DNA of 64,000 nucleotides from NCBI GenBank assembly GCA_016794425.1, contig JAEUHR010000053.1, positions 62,001-126,000 on the forward strand. The letters run 5' to 3'. Position 1 is the stretch's first letter, and each line of letters begins with the position of its first letter. Source of the stretch: Planctomycetota bacterium (lineage in GTDB: Bacteria > Planctomycetota > UBA1135 > UBA2386). Both the position numbers and the translations under genes were made by a program. Positions 51,801 through 62,000 of the stretch are shown here, piece by piece. The notes beneath the pieces are model-generated. The model saw nothing but the letters and a program-made list of their open reading frames with translations, was not told the origin of the DNA and did not search any database.

Positions 51801-54659
51801 CTAGTGCAGGTGCAGCGGCACCGCGTTGCTGACGGCCAGTACTTCCATCCCGTCGCCGAGCACCAGGAAGGCGTGGTGCAGCAGCGCTCGACTGCCCGGC
51901 AGTCCGCCCGGCGGCACGGGCAGGACGGCGCGCGCCCGGCCGTGTTCGTCCAGTCTGCCGCGCACCGCCCCGGGCCCGCCGTTCGTGTTCGCGAGCAGCG
52001 TGGCGGCGAGGTGGTCAGATGCGTTGAGCGGGACCGGGACCTCGAGCTGCGTCGATCCGGGCCAGGTGCCGGCGTCGGAGCCGATCACCCAGTAGTCCCG
52101 GTGCGCGAACTCGACGCCGGCATCCAGCCGGAACACGATGTCGCCGCCTTCGGCGCGCGGCAACGACACGACGTCGCTGGTGAGCATGCGTCCGGGCGGC
52201 GGGTTGTCGAGGTCGAGCAGGTCGACCGCGCCCCAGTAGCTCCAGTCCATGCTCCCGCTCGGGCCCGGCAGCGTGCTCAGCACCACTGTCGAGCCGGGGG
52301 GCAGGGTCGCTGCCAACGCGAACTCCTGGGTGCCGCGGTCCGCCGGCTCGCGCACGGGCTCGAGCCGGCGTTCGAACAACGTCGACCGCGTACCGTCCGC
52401 GGCTAGGCCCTCGATGCGGAACGTGACGCCGTCGGTCGCGGGTTCGCCCGCGTAGGCCTCGGGCCGGATGCCGAAGACGCCGCTGATCGAGACTCGTCCC
52501 GCCGCGTCGAACAGCATCTCGCTCGGCGGCTGGGCGATGAGCACGTCCCGGCCGCGTTCGCGGTGGGAGACGAAGTTCGACCGCGGCCGCGTCTCCCGCG
52601 GTCCGCTCGACAGCATCGGGAAATGGAGTCGGGCCGCGCGTGCCGTCGCCTCGTCGATCGGCGGAGGCAGGTCCGACCGCCAGAAGGTGCAGCGGTACGT
52701 TGGCCGGTAGAAGTGCTCGCGGCCGGCGCGCGACCGCAGGCGGAACGCGACGACGCGCTGCAGGTCGTTGCCGCCGGTGTAGAGGCGCGTGAACGCGCCC
52801 AGATCGACGATCAGCGGGTCGACGACGAACGGCAGCTGCATCAGGCCGCGCGAGGTCACCCAGCTGCCGCGCTCGCTCCCGTTGGCCAGTCGCACGTCGA
52901 TGTAGAGCCGCGGGCCGCGGAACGCCGCGTTCCACAGCGCGCCCGTCGTCGAATAGTGCAGGTCGACCGCCAGCTCGCCGAGTCCCTCACCGGGCTCGAG
53001 CGTCACCCACTCGTCGAGCCGCGCCTCCCGCTCGAACACCTGACGCTGGCCGGGGCGACCGGTGACCGGCGGCTGCGGCGCTGCAGTCGCCTGGCGTTCG
53101 AGCAGCAGGTAGCCGCCCTCGACCAGGCGCGGCCGATAGTGCCGCAACAGGGCGCGGTAGACCTGGCTGTCGGCCACGGTGGGGTACTGGCCGTCGGTCG
53201 ACTCGATCCGCAGCAGCACGAACGACGGTGCGCGCGCCGGATCCTCGTAGAAATCGCCGTTGAGGCGCTGCAAGTACGGCGAGTAGGCCGAGTAGCTCTG
53301 GAACACCGGTCGGTGGTGCACCGTGAGGTCGTTCAGGAACAGGATGTTCTGGCCGTGCGGAACCTCGTCGACGGTGGCGTCGCCGACCGCGGCCCGCACC
53401 GCGCCGAGGCGGTTGGCCACTGCGACCCGCCGCCGTCGGGTCTCGAGGTCGCGCTGCAGCCCGGCCGGCTCGGTCACGAAGCGCCAGTGCGCCTTCGCGG
53501 TCGCGGTGACCAGCCGCGGCAGTGTGCCGGGCCGGTAGTCGAGCCCACCCTCGAGGCGGAACGCGCCGAGGAACGCGATCGCCGAGGCCGCCGCCGCCAT
53601 CGCGTCGACGAGCCAGCCGCCGCGAGCGGGCCGCGGCAGGCACCAGAGCCACGACGCGGCGACGGCGACGCAGCAGTAGCAGATCATCACATGGCCCGCG
53701 TCCTGCCGCACGAATCCGGCCTTCCAGCCGAGGAACAGCGTCGCGGCCACGACACCGGCGGCGAGCGGCGCCACGAGCGAGCGCGGACGTCGCACGCAGG
53801 CGAGCAGCGCGCCGATGGCGAGGATCGCGATCGGCACCAGCGCGAACACCAGCTCGTGGACGTGGGGGCGACGGCCGTCCTGCGTCACCCAGCGCATCGA
53901 CTGGTTGTAGCCCGACGCGATCTCGGCGGAGCCCTTCAGGAAGGCGGGCAGGCCGAGTGGTGACTGGCCGAGCGCGGTCCATGTCACGGCGACGACGAGC
54001 GCGAACACGGCCGGCACGGCAAGGGCCTTGCGGAGCCCCTGCTTGTGCCAGGACGACAGCGTCAGCAGCCCGACGCAGCCGAAGCCCAGCACGAAGAACG
54101 TGAACTTGCCGAACCCGAGCGCGGTGAACATCACCAGCGCTGGCACGGTCGCCAGCGGCCGGCCGCTGCCGAACAGCAGGAACAGCGTGCTGCCCGAGAT
54201 CGCCAGCAGCGCGAAGGCGTTGTCGGCGATCGGGGTCGTTGCGAACACGACCAGCAGGTAGGCGAGTCGCTGCCAGGTGCGGTGCATGCGCAGCACCGGC
54301 AGGACGACCGCGACCGCGACCATCGCATTCAGCGTCAGGCTGAGCACCCAGTGCGTCCAGAAGACGTCGCTGGTGTAGGTGGGATACCCGGAGACGAAGT
54401 AGCCGAGCGGACCGTACGTGAACACGAAGTCGACGCCGGCCTGCAGGCGGTGCCGGAAGTCGAACGCGACGAGTTCGTTCCACGACGCGTCCAGCTCGAC
54501 TCTGGGCGGCACCGACGGCGGTCGCACGGTCAGCAGCCACACCAACGCCGCGACGGCGACGTAGAGCGGGGCCAGCAACCAATCGGCGATGCCGTAGCGC
54601 CGCGGCGCCGCCGGATTCCCGCGGCCCGGGTCCGGCGGGGCCGGCTGCCCGGACGTCAT
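51801..54659 (-). CDS. Large polytopic membrane protein with extracytoplasmic C-terminal region
   Basis: 952 residues. About eleven membrane helices lie in residues 20-390, followed by a soluble region of 560 residues likely outside. The first loop (WNELVAFDFRHRLQAGVDFVFTYGPLGYF) has charged residues at the place where GT-C lipid-sugar transferases carry them, but no clear motif is seen. The C-terminal part reads as beta-strand-rich, possibly carbohydrate-binding. Its neighbours (dolichyl-phosphate-type GT2, epimerases) suggest glycan assembly. Codons are slightly less GC-rich than in the epimerases. ATG overlaps the GT2 stop by 4 bp. Confidence 0.65.
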   Translation of the reverse strand: MTSGQPAPPDPGRGNPAAPRRYGIADWLLAPLYVAVAALVWLLTVRPPSVPPRVELDASWNELVAFDFRHRLQAGVDFVFTYGPLGYFVSGYPTYTSDVFWTHWVLSLTLNAMVAVAVVLPVLRMHRTWQRLAYLLVVFATTPIADNAFALLAISGSTLFLLFGSGRPLATVPALVMFTALGFGKFTFFVLGFGCVGLLTLSSWHKQGLRKALAVPAVFALVVAVTWTALGQSPLGLPAFLKGSAEIASGYNQSMRWVTQDGRRPHVHELVFALVPIAILAIGALLACVRRPRSLVAPLAAGVVAATLFLGWKAGFVRQDAGHVMICYCCVAVAASWLWCLPRPARGGWLVDAMAAAASAIAFLGAFRLEGGLDYRPGTLPRLVTATAKAHWRFVTEPAGLQRDLETRRRRVAVANRLGAVRAAVGDATVDEVPHGQNILFLNDLTVHHRPVFQSYSAYSPYLQRLNGDFYEDPARAPSFVLLRIESTDGQYPTVADSQVYRALLRHYRPRLVEGGYLLLERQATAAPQPPVTGRPGQRQVFEREARLDEWVTLEPGEGLGELAVDLHYSTTGALWNAAFRGPRLYIDVRLANGSERGSWVTSRGLMQLPFVVDPLIVDLGAFTRLYTGGNDLQRVVAFRLRSRAGREHFYRPTYRCTFWRSDLPPPIDEATARAARLHFPMLSSGPRETRPRSNFVSHRERGRDVLIAQPPSEMLFDAAGRVSISGVFGIRPEAYAGEPATDGVTFRIEGLAADGTRSTLFERRLEPVREPADRGTQEFALAATLPPGSTVVLSTLPGPSGSMDWSYWGAVDLLDLDNPPPGRMLTSDVVSLPRAEGGDIVFRLDAGVEFAHRDYWVIGSDAGTWPGSTQLEVPVPLNASDHLAATLLANTNGGPGAVRGRLDEHGRARAVLPVPPGGLPGSRALLHHAFLVLGDGMEVLAVSNAVPLHLH

Positions 54660-55477
54660 CGCGGCCACACCTGCAACTGCGTCTCCCGGATCTCCGGCTT
54701 GTCGCGGTAGTCGTTGCGCGACAGCACCTTCTCGAGGAAGCAGTAGAGGATGATGAACAGGTACCGCGAGCCCATCTCGCGGATCTTGAACTTCGAGACG
54801 CCTTCCTTGCGGTTGCGCCAGGTGTTGGGCACGACCGCGTACTTGTAGCCGCGCACGATCGACTTCAGCGGCAGTTCGACCGTGAGGTTGAAGTGGTAGG
54901 CGAGCAGCGGCTGCAGGCCCGCGATGACTGAGCGCCGGTACATCTTGAACGCGTTCGTGATGTCGTTGTAGCGCATCCAGAACAGCGTCTTGATGAACAG
55001 GTTGCCCATCCGGTTCATCATCAGCTTCGGGAACGGGTAGTCGATCACCTTGCCGCCGCGGACGAAGCGCGAGCCGAAGGCGCAATCGTGGCCGTCCTGG
55101 ATCTTGCGATAGAACGCGACGACGTCGTCCGGCGAGTCGGACAGGTCGGCCATGACGATCGCGACGGTGTCGCCGCGGAAGTTCGACAGGCCGCACCGCA
55201 CCGCGAAGCCGAAGCCGTTCGGCGGCTGGTTGTTGACGTAGCGCACCTGCGGGATCCGCGCCGCGAGCTGCTGCAGGATCGACTCGGTGGCGTCCTTGCT
55301 GTTGTCGTTGACGACCAGGATCTCGTGCTCGATGGCCGCCTTCTGTAGCGCTTCGTGCAGCGTCGTGACGGTCTCCTCGATGTGCCCGGCCTCGTTGTGG
55401 GCGGGGATCACGACCGACAGCATGTTCGGGATGCCGGCGGCTTCCCACTCGGCGAGCGACTTGACCTCCATGCTCAT
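54656..55477 (-). CDS. GT2 glycosyltransferase, dolichyl-phosphate-mannose-synthase-like
   Basis: 273 residues. N-terminal [18 protein letters not shown] and [14 protein letters not shown] are typical of polyprenyl-phosphate sugar transferases; ADLSDSPDD carries the DxD motif and [11 protein letters not shown] follows. A C-terminal amphipathic helix ([15 protein letters not shown]) places it on the membrane. Likely makes polyprenyl-P-sugar for the neighbouring membrane protein. ATG 55477 overlaps the epimerase stop; a second ATG lies two codons on. Confidence 0.87.
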   Translation of the reverse strand: MSMEVKSLAEWEAAGIPNMLSVVIPAHNEAGHIEETVTTLHEALQKAAIEHEILVVNDNSKDATESILQQLAARIPQVRYVNNQPPNGFGFAVRCGLSNFRGDTVAIVMADLSDSPDDVVAFYRKIQDGHDCAFGSRFVRGGKVIDYPFPKLMMNRMGNLFIKTLFWMRYNDITNAFKMYRRSVIAGLQPLLAYHFNLTVELPLKSIVRGYKYAVVPNTWRNRKEGVSKFKIREMGSRYLFIILYCFLEKVLSRNDYRDKPEIRETQLQVWPR

Positions 55478-56541
55478 CGGCTCGCCGACCGTGCCTGCAG
55501 TCCGCCGTGGATCTCGGCCAGGATCCGGCGGATGTCGTACTCGAGGCGGTAGCCCGGGTAGTGCGCCTGGAACTTGCGGATGTCGCTGATCCACCAGATG
55601 TGGTCGCCGGCGCGGTTGGTCGCGTTGTAGCTCCACTGCATCGGTCGTCCCGTCAGTTCCTCGCACATCGCGATCGCCTCGCGCATCGAGCAGTTCGAGT
55701 GCCGCCCGCCGCCGATGTTGTAGACCTCGCCGCTGCGCGGCTTCTGGAAGAAGTGCCAGAAGGCAGCGACCAGGTCGTGGCTGTGGATGTTGTCGCGGAC
55801 CTGCTTGCCGCCGTAGCCGAACACCGTGTAGGGCGCGCCGGTGATCGCGCACTTCACCAGGTAGGCGAGGAACCCGTGCAGTTGGGTGCCCGAGTGGCCG
55901 GGACCCGTCAGGCAGCCGCCGCGGAAGCAGGCGGTCTTCATGCCGAAGTAGCGGCCGTATTCCTGGACCAGCACGTCGGCGGCGACCTTCGAGGCGCCGA
56001 ACAGGCTGTGCATCGTGCCGTCGATGCTCATCGTCTCGTCGATGCCGTGTTCGGCGAACGCGTGCTGGCGCAGCTCCCAGCGCGTCGCTTCCTCGACCAG
56101 CGGCAGGCGATTGGGCGTGTCGCCGTAGACCTTGTTGGTGCTCGTGAACACGAACACGGCGTCCGGACAGTGCTGCCGCGTCAGCTCGAGCAGGTTCAGC
56201 GTGCCGTTGGCGTTGATCGTGAAGTCGGTGTGCGGCTCGCGCGCGGCCCAGTCGTGCGAGGGCTGCGCCGCCGTGTGCACGATCACCGCGATCGACTTGC
56301 CGTAGCGCGTGAAGATCCGCTTCAGATCGGGTTCACTGCGGATGTCGCAGGCCTCGTGCACGTACTTCGGCAGCTGCTTCTGCAGCTCGGCGCGGCTCCA
56401 GGCCGTGCTGGCCTCATCGCCGAAGAAGTAGCGGCGCATGTCGTTGTCGATGCCGACGACGTCGAGGCCGCGGGAGGAGAATTCGCGGACGGTCTCGGCG
56501 CCGATGAGGCCTGCGGAACCGGTGATCAGGGCTACGGCCAT
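55474..56541 (-). CDS. NAD-dependent nucleotide-sugar epimerase, CDP-tyvelose-epimerase-like
   Basis: 355 residues, extended SDR. NAD-binding GSAGLIG (8-14), [19 protein letters not shown] and the [15 protein letters not shown] substrate loop resemble CDP-paratose 2-epimerase and relatives. The catalytic YxxxK is FGASK: F181 in place of Tyr, with K185 kept. Either Phe is tolerated in this branch, a different group supplies the acid, or the enzyme is impaired. Coupled to the GT2 gene by ATGA; 44 bp from the preceding gene. Confidence 0.87.
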   Translation of the reverse strand: MAVALITGSAGLIGAETVREFSSRGLDVVGIDNDMRRYFFGDEASTAWSRAELQKQLPKYVHEACDIRSEPDLKRIFTRYGKSIAVIVHTAAQPSHDWAAREPHTDFTINANGTLNLLELTRQHCPDAVFVFTSTNKVYGDTPNRLPLVEEATRWELRQHAFAEHGIDETMSIDGTMHSLFGASKVAADVLVQEYGRYFGMKTACFRGGCLTGPGHSGTQLHGFLAYLVKCAITGAPYTVFGYGGKQVRDNIHSHDLVAAFWHFFQKPRSGEVYNIGGGRHSNCSMREAIAMCEELTGRPMQWSYNATNRAGDHIWWISDIRKFQAHYPGYRLEYDIRRILAEIHGGLQARSASR

Positions 56542-56585
56542 GGGTTGCTGCTGTGGGTGCGGGGCGTGCCGACGCGGCGCGGCGT

Positions 56586-57653
56586 CTAGGCGAGGATGGG
56601 TTCGAGGGCGGCGCGGTGGTCGACGAGCCAGCGGAAGACGTCGTCGAGCACGAAGTCGACGCTGCGCTGCGGCCGCCAGCCGGTCCGTTCCGTCACCAGG
56701 GTGTTGTCGGTCACGTAGTACGGGATGTCGGCGGCGCGCGTCTGCGGATCCGCCTCGATCGCCGGCGACCGGCCGCCGGTGCGGGCCGCACACCGCGCCG
56801 TCAGTTCGGCCAGCGAGACGCTGCGGTCGAGTCCGCCGCCGACGTTGTAGACCTGGCCGCGGTGGCGGTCGATGTCGCGCACCTGGAGCCGGACCAGGTC
56901 GTAGAGGTCGGCGGCGTGCAGGAGGTCGCGCACCTGATGGCCGTGACCGCCGAAGCCCATGTAGGCGAGCGGCTTGCCGAACAGGTGGCGCGATGCCCAC
57001 AGGACCAGGAAGCCCTGGTCGACCTTGCCCATCTGCCAGGGTCCGGTCAGCACACCGCAGCGGTTGACGACGGCGCGCATGCCATAGGCGGCCGCGTACT
57101 CCTCGATCAGGTGCTCGGAGCAGAGTTTGGTCGCGCCGTAGAGCGAACGGTGTCCGTTCAGCGTGAAGTCGGTGCTGATGCCCGCGGCCGAGAAGCCGGC
57201 GGGCAGCGCCGCGCCGCGCTTCGGCGCCAGCCGGCTGCCGGCGACCTCGAGCGGCAGCGCGCGCAGTGGGTCGATCGGGTAGACGCGGCTGGTCGACAGG
57301 AACACCGTGTCGGCGCGATGGCGGCGCGCGGCTTCGAGGCAGTTCTTGGTGCCGACGAGGTTGGTGTGGATCAGGTAGTCGGGGCTGCCGTCGTAGCCCG
57401 CGTGCACCGAGGGCTCGGCCGAGCACTCGAGCAGCAGATCGAACGCGCCGACTTCGGCGAGGTCCTCGGGGTTGCGGATGTCGCCGTGCCGGAACTCGAC
57501 GCCGCCGGCGCGCAGACGTGGCAACGCGAGCTCGCTGCCGCGCCGGCGCAGGTTGTCGAGGGCGACGACCCGCCGCTGGGGTTCGTCGCGCTTCCACATC
57601 AGCGCCAGGTTGGAACCGACGAATCCGGCGCCGCCGGTGACGAGCAAGGTCAA
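56586..57653 (-). CDS. NAD-dependent nucleotide-sugar epimerase/dehydratase
   Basis: 355 residues, extended SDR. NAD-binding GGAGFVGSN, the TSRVYP serine and intact YxxxK (YGATK) are present, unlike its paralogue downstream. Substrate loop [17 protein letters not shown] parallels that of CDP-tyvelose epimerase-like proteins. The only usable start is TTG 57653 (TTGACCTTGCTCGTC) as the upstream frame has no ATG or GTG that fits. First gene of the glycan operon. Confidence 0.85.
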   Translation of the reverse strand: MTLLVTGGAGFVGSNLALMWKRDEPQRRVVALDNLRRRGSELALPRLRAGGVEFRHGDIRNPEDLAEVGAFDLLLECSAEPSVHAGYDGSPDYLIHTNLVGTKNCLEAARRHRADTVFLSTSRVYPIDPLRALPLEVAGSRLAPKRGAALPAGFSAAGISTDFTLNGHRSLYGATKLCSEHLIEEYAAAYGMRAVVNRCGVLTGPWQMGKVDQGFLVLWASRHLFGKPLAYMGFGGHGHQVRDLLHAADLYDLVRLQVRDIDRHRGQVYNVGGGLDRSVSLAELTARCAARTGGRSPAIEADPQTRAADIPYYVTDNTLVTERTGWRPQRSVDFVLDDVFRWLVDHRAALEPILA

Positions 57654-57683
57654 GTGGCCGCTCCGGGTATGGTCTGGGTCCCG

Positions 57684-57709
57684 GCTATGCCAGGGGGCGG
57701 CATGGTAGC
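57684..57709. repeat. Imperfect inverted repeat upstream of the epimerase operon
   Basis: GCTATGCC (57684-57691) pairs with GGCAT-GG-TAGC (57699-57709), 31 bp before the TTG start. Position suits an operator or 5' leader hairpin; a weak match only. Confidence 0.25.
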
Positions 57710-57834
57710 ACGCTGCGGCGCGGCGGCCAGCACTCGGCGACGCGGTGGTCCGGCACCGATTGCCAGCTAGGAGCCTGGCAGCGGTGGCAGGGGCTGTTGC
57801 TGGTCCGCGTGCTGGTCGGTCCAACCTGCGGCTA

Positions 57835-57854
57835 CCTGGCCGACAGCTGCCAGG
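57835..57854. terminator. Stem-loop behind the lipoprotein gene
   Basis: CCTGGC-CGACAGCT-GCCAGG is 5 bp past the stop of the minus-strand lipoprotein gene. No T-run follows. The rest of this 206-bp gap (57654-57859) contains a second, shorter repeat (GCCAG...CTGGC near 57765) and no gene or RNA I recognise. Confidence 0.3.
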
Positions 57855-57859
57855 CCGCG

Positions 57860-58591
57860 TCACTTCGGCTGCAGCAGCGGCGGCAGCGGCGACGGTGCGG
57901 TCGTCGGCTGCGGCGGCGGTTCCGCGGGTTCCCGCGGCTTCAGCACCGAGATGTCGTCGGTGCGGTACTTCGGCACCATGTCGACCGGGTGGCGGGTCGG
58001 GATCGCCAGCATCTCGCGCAGCCGGTCGGGGCCGGCGAACACGTAGAAGCGCGCGCCGTCCAGCGTCGCCTCGGCGGCGACGAGGCCGACGAACAAGAGG
58101 CCGTCCTCTTCGGTGGTGGTGAACAACGCCGCTCCGGGCGGCAGCGTGCGGCCGGGGTGTTCGAGCACGTCGCCGTGCACGCGGTCGCGCTGCGCCAGCC
58201 GCACGGCGACCGTTTCGACCGCGGTGCCCTCGGCGGTCCACATCGCCAGCAGTTCGTCGCGCGGTGTGGGCGAACGGTCGAGGCAGCGCACGGCCTGCGT
58301 CTTCAGGTCGATCTCGGCGCGCACGAACGTCGGTGACAGGCGCAGCAGCGCGCCGTCGTCGACCATCGGTGTCGGGCCGAGGAAATAGCGCACGCGGCAC
58401 GGCCCCTCGTCGGCGGTGCCGCCGAGCGTCAGCACGCCGAACTCGGTGGTGGCGCCGAGCTCGACACCGCCGGTGGTCTCGACCAGCGCCACCGGCCGCG
58501 AGCGGTCGTAGTAGTGTTCGCCGGAGAAGAACCAGACGCTGCAGCTCGTGAGCGCGGGCAGCAGCAGGATCGTGATCGCTCGGAGTCGCAT
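57860..58591 (-). CDS. Lipoprotein of unknown function
   Basis: 243 residues. Signal peptide with lipobox LLPALTSC (Cys at 17). The mature part is beta-rich with no motif I recognise; the last 30 residues are Pro/Glu-rich (REPAEPPPQPTTAPSPLPPL). 14 bp after the next minus-strand gene, probably co-transcribed with it. Confidence 0.68.
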   Translation of the reverse strand: MRLRAITILLLPALTSCSVWFFSGEHYYDRSRPVALVETTGGVELGATTEFGVLTLGGTADEGPCRVRYFLGPTPMVDDGALLRLSPTFVRAEIDLKTQAVRCLDRSPTPRDELLAMWTAEGTAVETVAVRLAQRDRVHGDVLEHPGRTLPPGAALFTTTEEDGLLFVGLVAAEATLDGARFYVFAGPDRLREMLAIPTRHPVDMVPKYRTDDISVLKPREPAEPPPQPTTAPSPLPPLLQPK

Positions 58592-58605
58592 GGGGGCGCA
58601 GCGGG

Positions 58606-58962
58606 TCAGATCGGCAGGCGCTTCCGTTCGGGCGTGCCGTCCGGGCCCGGAACCATACGCACCAGGTGGCCGCCGCGGCAGAGCGGTGAGTGCTTCAGCA
58701 GCGGCAGCAGCACGGCCAGCAGCCGGTCGACGTCGGGGCCGCAGAAGAACAGGGTGCACTCGCCGCCGCCGATCTCGTCGCCGTCGTACTCGCCGACGCC
58801 GGCGGCCTGCACCGCCGCCTCGAGTTCGTCGGCGAAGGCCTCGAGCTCCTGGCGTTCGCGGCCGGTGCCCATCTGTCGGTTGCTGAGCCGCAACACGACC
58901 AGCAGGTCCTGCTCGGCGCCGTCGGCGGAGTCGTCGTCGTCATCGGCCGGTGCCGGTCGCAT
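58606..58962 (-). CDS. Small protein of unknown function
   Basis: 118 residues. Acidic N-terminus (four or five Asp in a row), then an alpha/beta domain with GEYDGDEIGGGECTLFFCGPDVDRLL and a short LKHSPLCRGG end. Shape recalls small stand-alone domains of the immunity/DUF type, but I cannot name one. ATG 58962 was chosen where the acidic N-terminus begins; the frame extends further up without homology. Gene 105 bp from the divergent uvrA. Confidence 0.55.
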   Translation of the reverse strand: MRPAPADDDDDSADGAEQDLLVVLRLSNRQMGTGRERQELEAFADELEAAVQAAGVGEYDGDEIGGGECTLFFCGPDVDRLLAVLLPLLKHSPLCRGGHLVRMVPGPDGTPERKRLPI

Positions 58963-59066
58963 GCGGGGGACGGTAGGGGCGCGCGCCGACCGTGCAACGG
59001 GGCGCTCGTTCCGTCGGCGTCGGCTGGCCAACCGGACCCCCGTCGTTATGCTGCGGGGTTCGTCGC

Positions 59067-62000
59067 TTGGCCACCAACTCGCGCAAGAAGGCCCGCACGG
59101 GCGCTGCTCCGGCCACCCAGGCCGAACCCGACGCGACCGGACCGTCATGGGTGGTGGTCAAGGGGGCGCGGGAGCACAACTTGAAGGGGGTCGACCTGCG
59201 CTTCCCGCGCGACGCGCTGGTCACGTTCACCGGCGTCTCGGGCTCCGGCAAGTCGAGCCTGGCGCACCACACGATCTACCAGGAAGGCCAGCGGCGGTTC
59301 GTCGAGAGCCTCAGTTCGTACGCGCGGCAGTTCCTCGGCCGCATGGAGAAGCCGAAGGTCGACCTGGTCGAGGGCCTGTCGCCGACCGTGTCGATCGACC
59401 AGAAGTCGACCAGCCACTCGGCGCGGTCGACGGTCGGCACCCTGACCGAGGTCATGGACTTCCTGCGCCTCTTGTGGTCGCGCCTGGGCGAACCGAGCTG
59501 CCCCGAGTGCGGCGCGGCGATCGAAGCGTGGTCGCCGGACCGCGTCGTCGACGCGATCGTCGCCGACCACCAGGGCCAGGCGGTGCTGGTGCTGGCGCCG
59601 GTCGTGCGCGAACGCAAGGGCGAGTACCGCAAGGAACTCGCCGAGTGGGCGCAGAAGGGCTTCGTGCGCGCGCGCATCGACGGCGCGGTGCGGCGGCTCG
59701 ACGAGGACATCCGGCTCGAGCGCTACGTCTACCACACGATCGAACTGGTCACCGACCGGCTGACCGTGGCCGCCGAGGCGCGGTCGCGCCTCGCCGAGGC
59801 GGTCGAGCAGGCGCTGCCGCTCGGCGGCGGTTCGTGCGCGATCGCGTACGGCGACGACGGCTACCGGCTGTTCTCGACGCTGCGCGCGTGCCCGAACGGC
59901 CACGGCGCGCTGCCGGAGATGGAGCCGCGGCTGTTCTCGTTCAACAGCCCGATCGGCGCCTGCGCGCGCTGCGACGGCCAGGGTGAGACGTTCGGCTTCG
60001 ATCCGGAGCTGCTGGTCGCCGACCGCACCAAGACGCTGCGCGAGGGCGCGCTGCACGCGTTCACCGACGAGGGCAAGCTGGTCTACGGCCGGCTGACGCT
60101 GGACCACCTGGCCGAGGTCGGTCGCAGCTTCGGCTTCGACCTCGACACGCCGTGGCAGAAGCTGTCGGCGAAGGCGAAGAAGGTCGTGCTGCACGGCTCG
60201 GGCAGCCAGAAGTTCGAGTTCCGCTGGCGGCGCCAGGGCGCGTCGTTCACGACCAGCGGCAGCGACCGGATCGCGTTCCCCGGCATCGTGCGGCACCTCG
60301 AGCAGGTCTACCGGCCGTCCCGCGCGCGGCACCTGGACCGCTTCCGCGCCGCGGTGGTCTGCGACGAGTGCGGCGGCGAACGGCTGTCGGCGGCCGCGCG
60401 CGCGGTGCGCTTCCTGGGCCAGCGGCTGCCCGAGGTGCTGCGGCTGTCGATCGACGATGCGCTGCGCTGGGTCGACGGCGTGCGGCTCGCCGGCAACGCG
60501 GCGCGCATCGGCCAGGAGATCCTGCCGGAGATCCGCCGGCGCCTGCAGTTCCTCGCCGACGTCGGGCTCGGCTACCTGACGCTCGAGCGCCGCGCGCCGA
60601 CGCTGTCGGGCGGTGAATCGCAGCGCATCCGGCTCGCGGCGCAGGTCGGCGCCGGCCTGCGCGGCATCCTCTACGTGCTCGACGAACCGTCGATCGGCCT
60701 GCACACGCGCGACCAGGAACGGCTGCTGCGCACGCTCGAGGCGCTGCGCGACCGCGGCAACACGGTCGTCGTGGTCGAGCACGACGAGGAGACGATGCTG
60801 CGCAGCGACTTCCTGGTCGACGTCGGGCCCGGCGCCGGCGTGCACGGCGGCGAGATCGTCGCGGCCGGCACTCCCGAGCAGGTGCGGGCCTCGCCGCGGT
60901 CGCTGACCGGCATGTACCTGCGCGGCGAACGCACGGTGCCGATGCCGTCGGTGCGGCGCAGCGCGGAGCGCTCGGCGCTGCAGATCCGCGGCGCGCGGCA
61001 CCACAACCTGCAGGGCATCGACGTCGACCTGCCGCTGGGCCGGCTGGTCGCGGTCACCGGCGTCTCGGGTTCCGGCAAGTCGACGCTGGTGCACCACGTG
61101 CTGGTGCCGGCGCTGAAGGCCGCGCTGTCGCGCACCGGCGGCGCGCCGGTGCACTGCGATGCCGTGCTCGGCATCGAGCAGCTCGACAAGGTGGTGGAGA
61201 TCGACCAGGCGCCGATCGGCCGCACGCCGCGCAGCAACCCGGCGACCTACACCGACGTCTGGACCCACGTGCGCGACCTGTTCGCGCTGCTGCCGGAGTC
61301 GAAGCTGCGCCAGTACGAGAAGGGCCGCTTCTCGTTCAACGTGCCCGGCGGCCGCTGCGAGGCCTGCGGCGGCGCCGGCGTGACCACGCTGGAGATGAAC
61401 TTCCTGGCGCCGGTCGAGGTCGTCTGCGACGAGTGCGGCGGCGCGCGCTTCCACAGCGAGACGCTGTCGATCCGCTGGCAGGACAAGAGCGTGCACGACG
61501 TGCTCGAGATGACCGTCGACGACGCGGCGGCGTTCTTCCGCGACCTGCCGAAGATCGCGCGCGGCCTGCGCGCGTTGCAGGACACCGGGCTCGGCTACCT
61601 GAAGCTCGGCCAGCCGTCGACGACGCTGTCGGGCGGCGAGGCGCAGCGCGTCAAGCTGGCGACCGAGCTGCAGCGGCCGGCGACCGGCCGCACGTTCTAC
61701 GTGCTCGACGAACCGACCACCGGCCTGCACTTCGAGGACGTCGCGAAGCTGCTGCAGTCGCTGCAGCGACTGGTCGACGCCGGCAACACGGTGCTGGTGA
61801 TCGAACACAACCTCGACGTCGTGCGCGCCGCCGACTGGATCGTCGACCTCGGGCCCGAAGGCGGCAGCGGCGGCGGCCGGCTGGTCGCTGCCGGCACGCC
61901 CGAACAGGTCGCCGCAGTCGACGCGTCGCCCACCGGCGCGGCGCTGCGCGCGATCGGCATCGGTGCGCCGCGGCGGCGGCCCGTCGCCGCGCAGGCGGCG

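Noticed and set aside
58514-59150. ATG 59048 as the uvrA start.
   Set aside because: It is out of frame with the UvrA motifs; the nearest in-frame start is TTG 59067.
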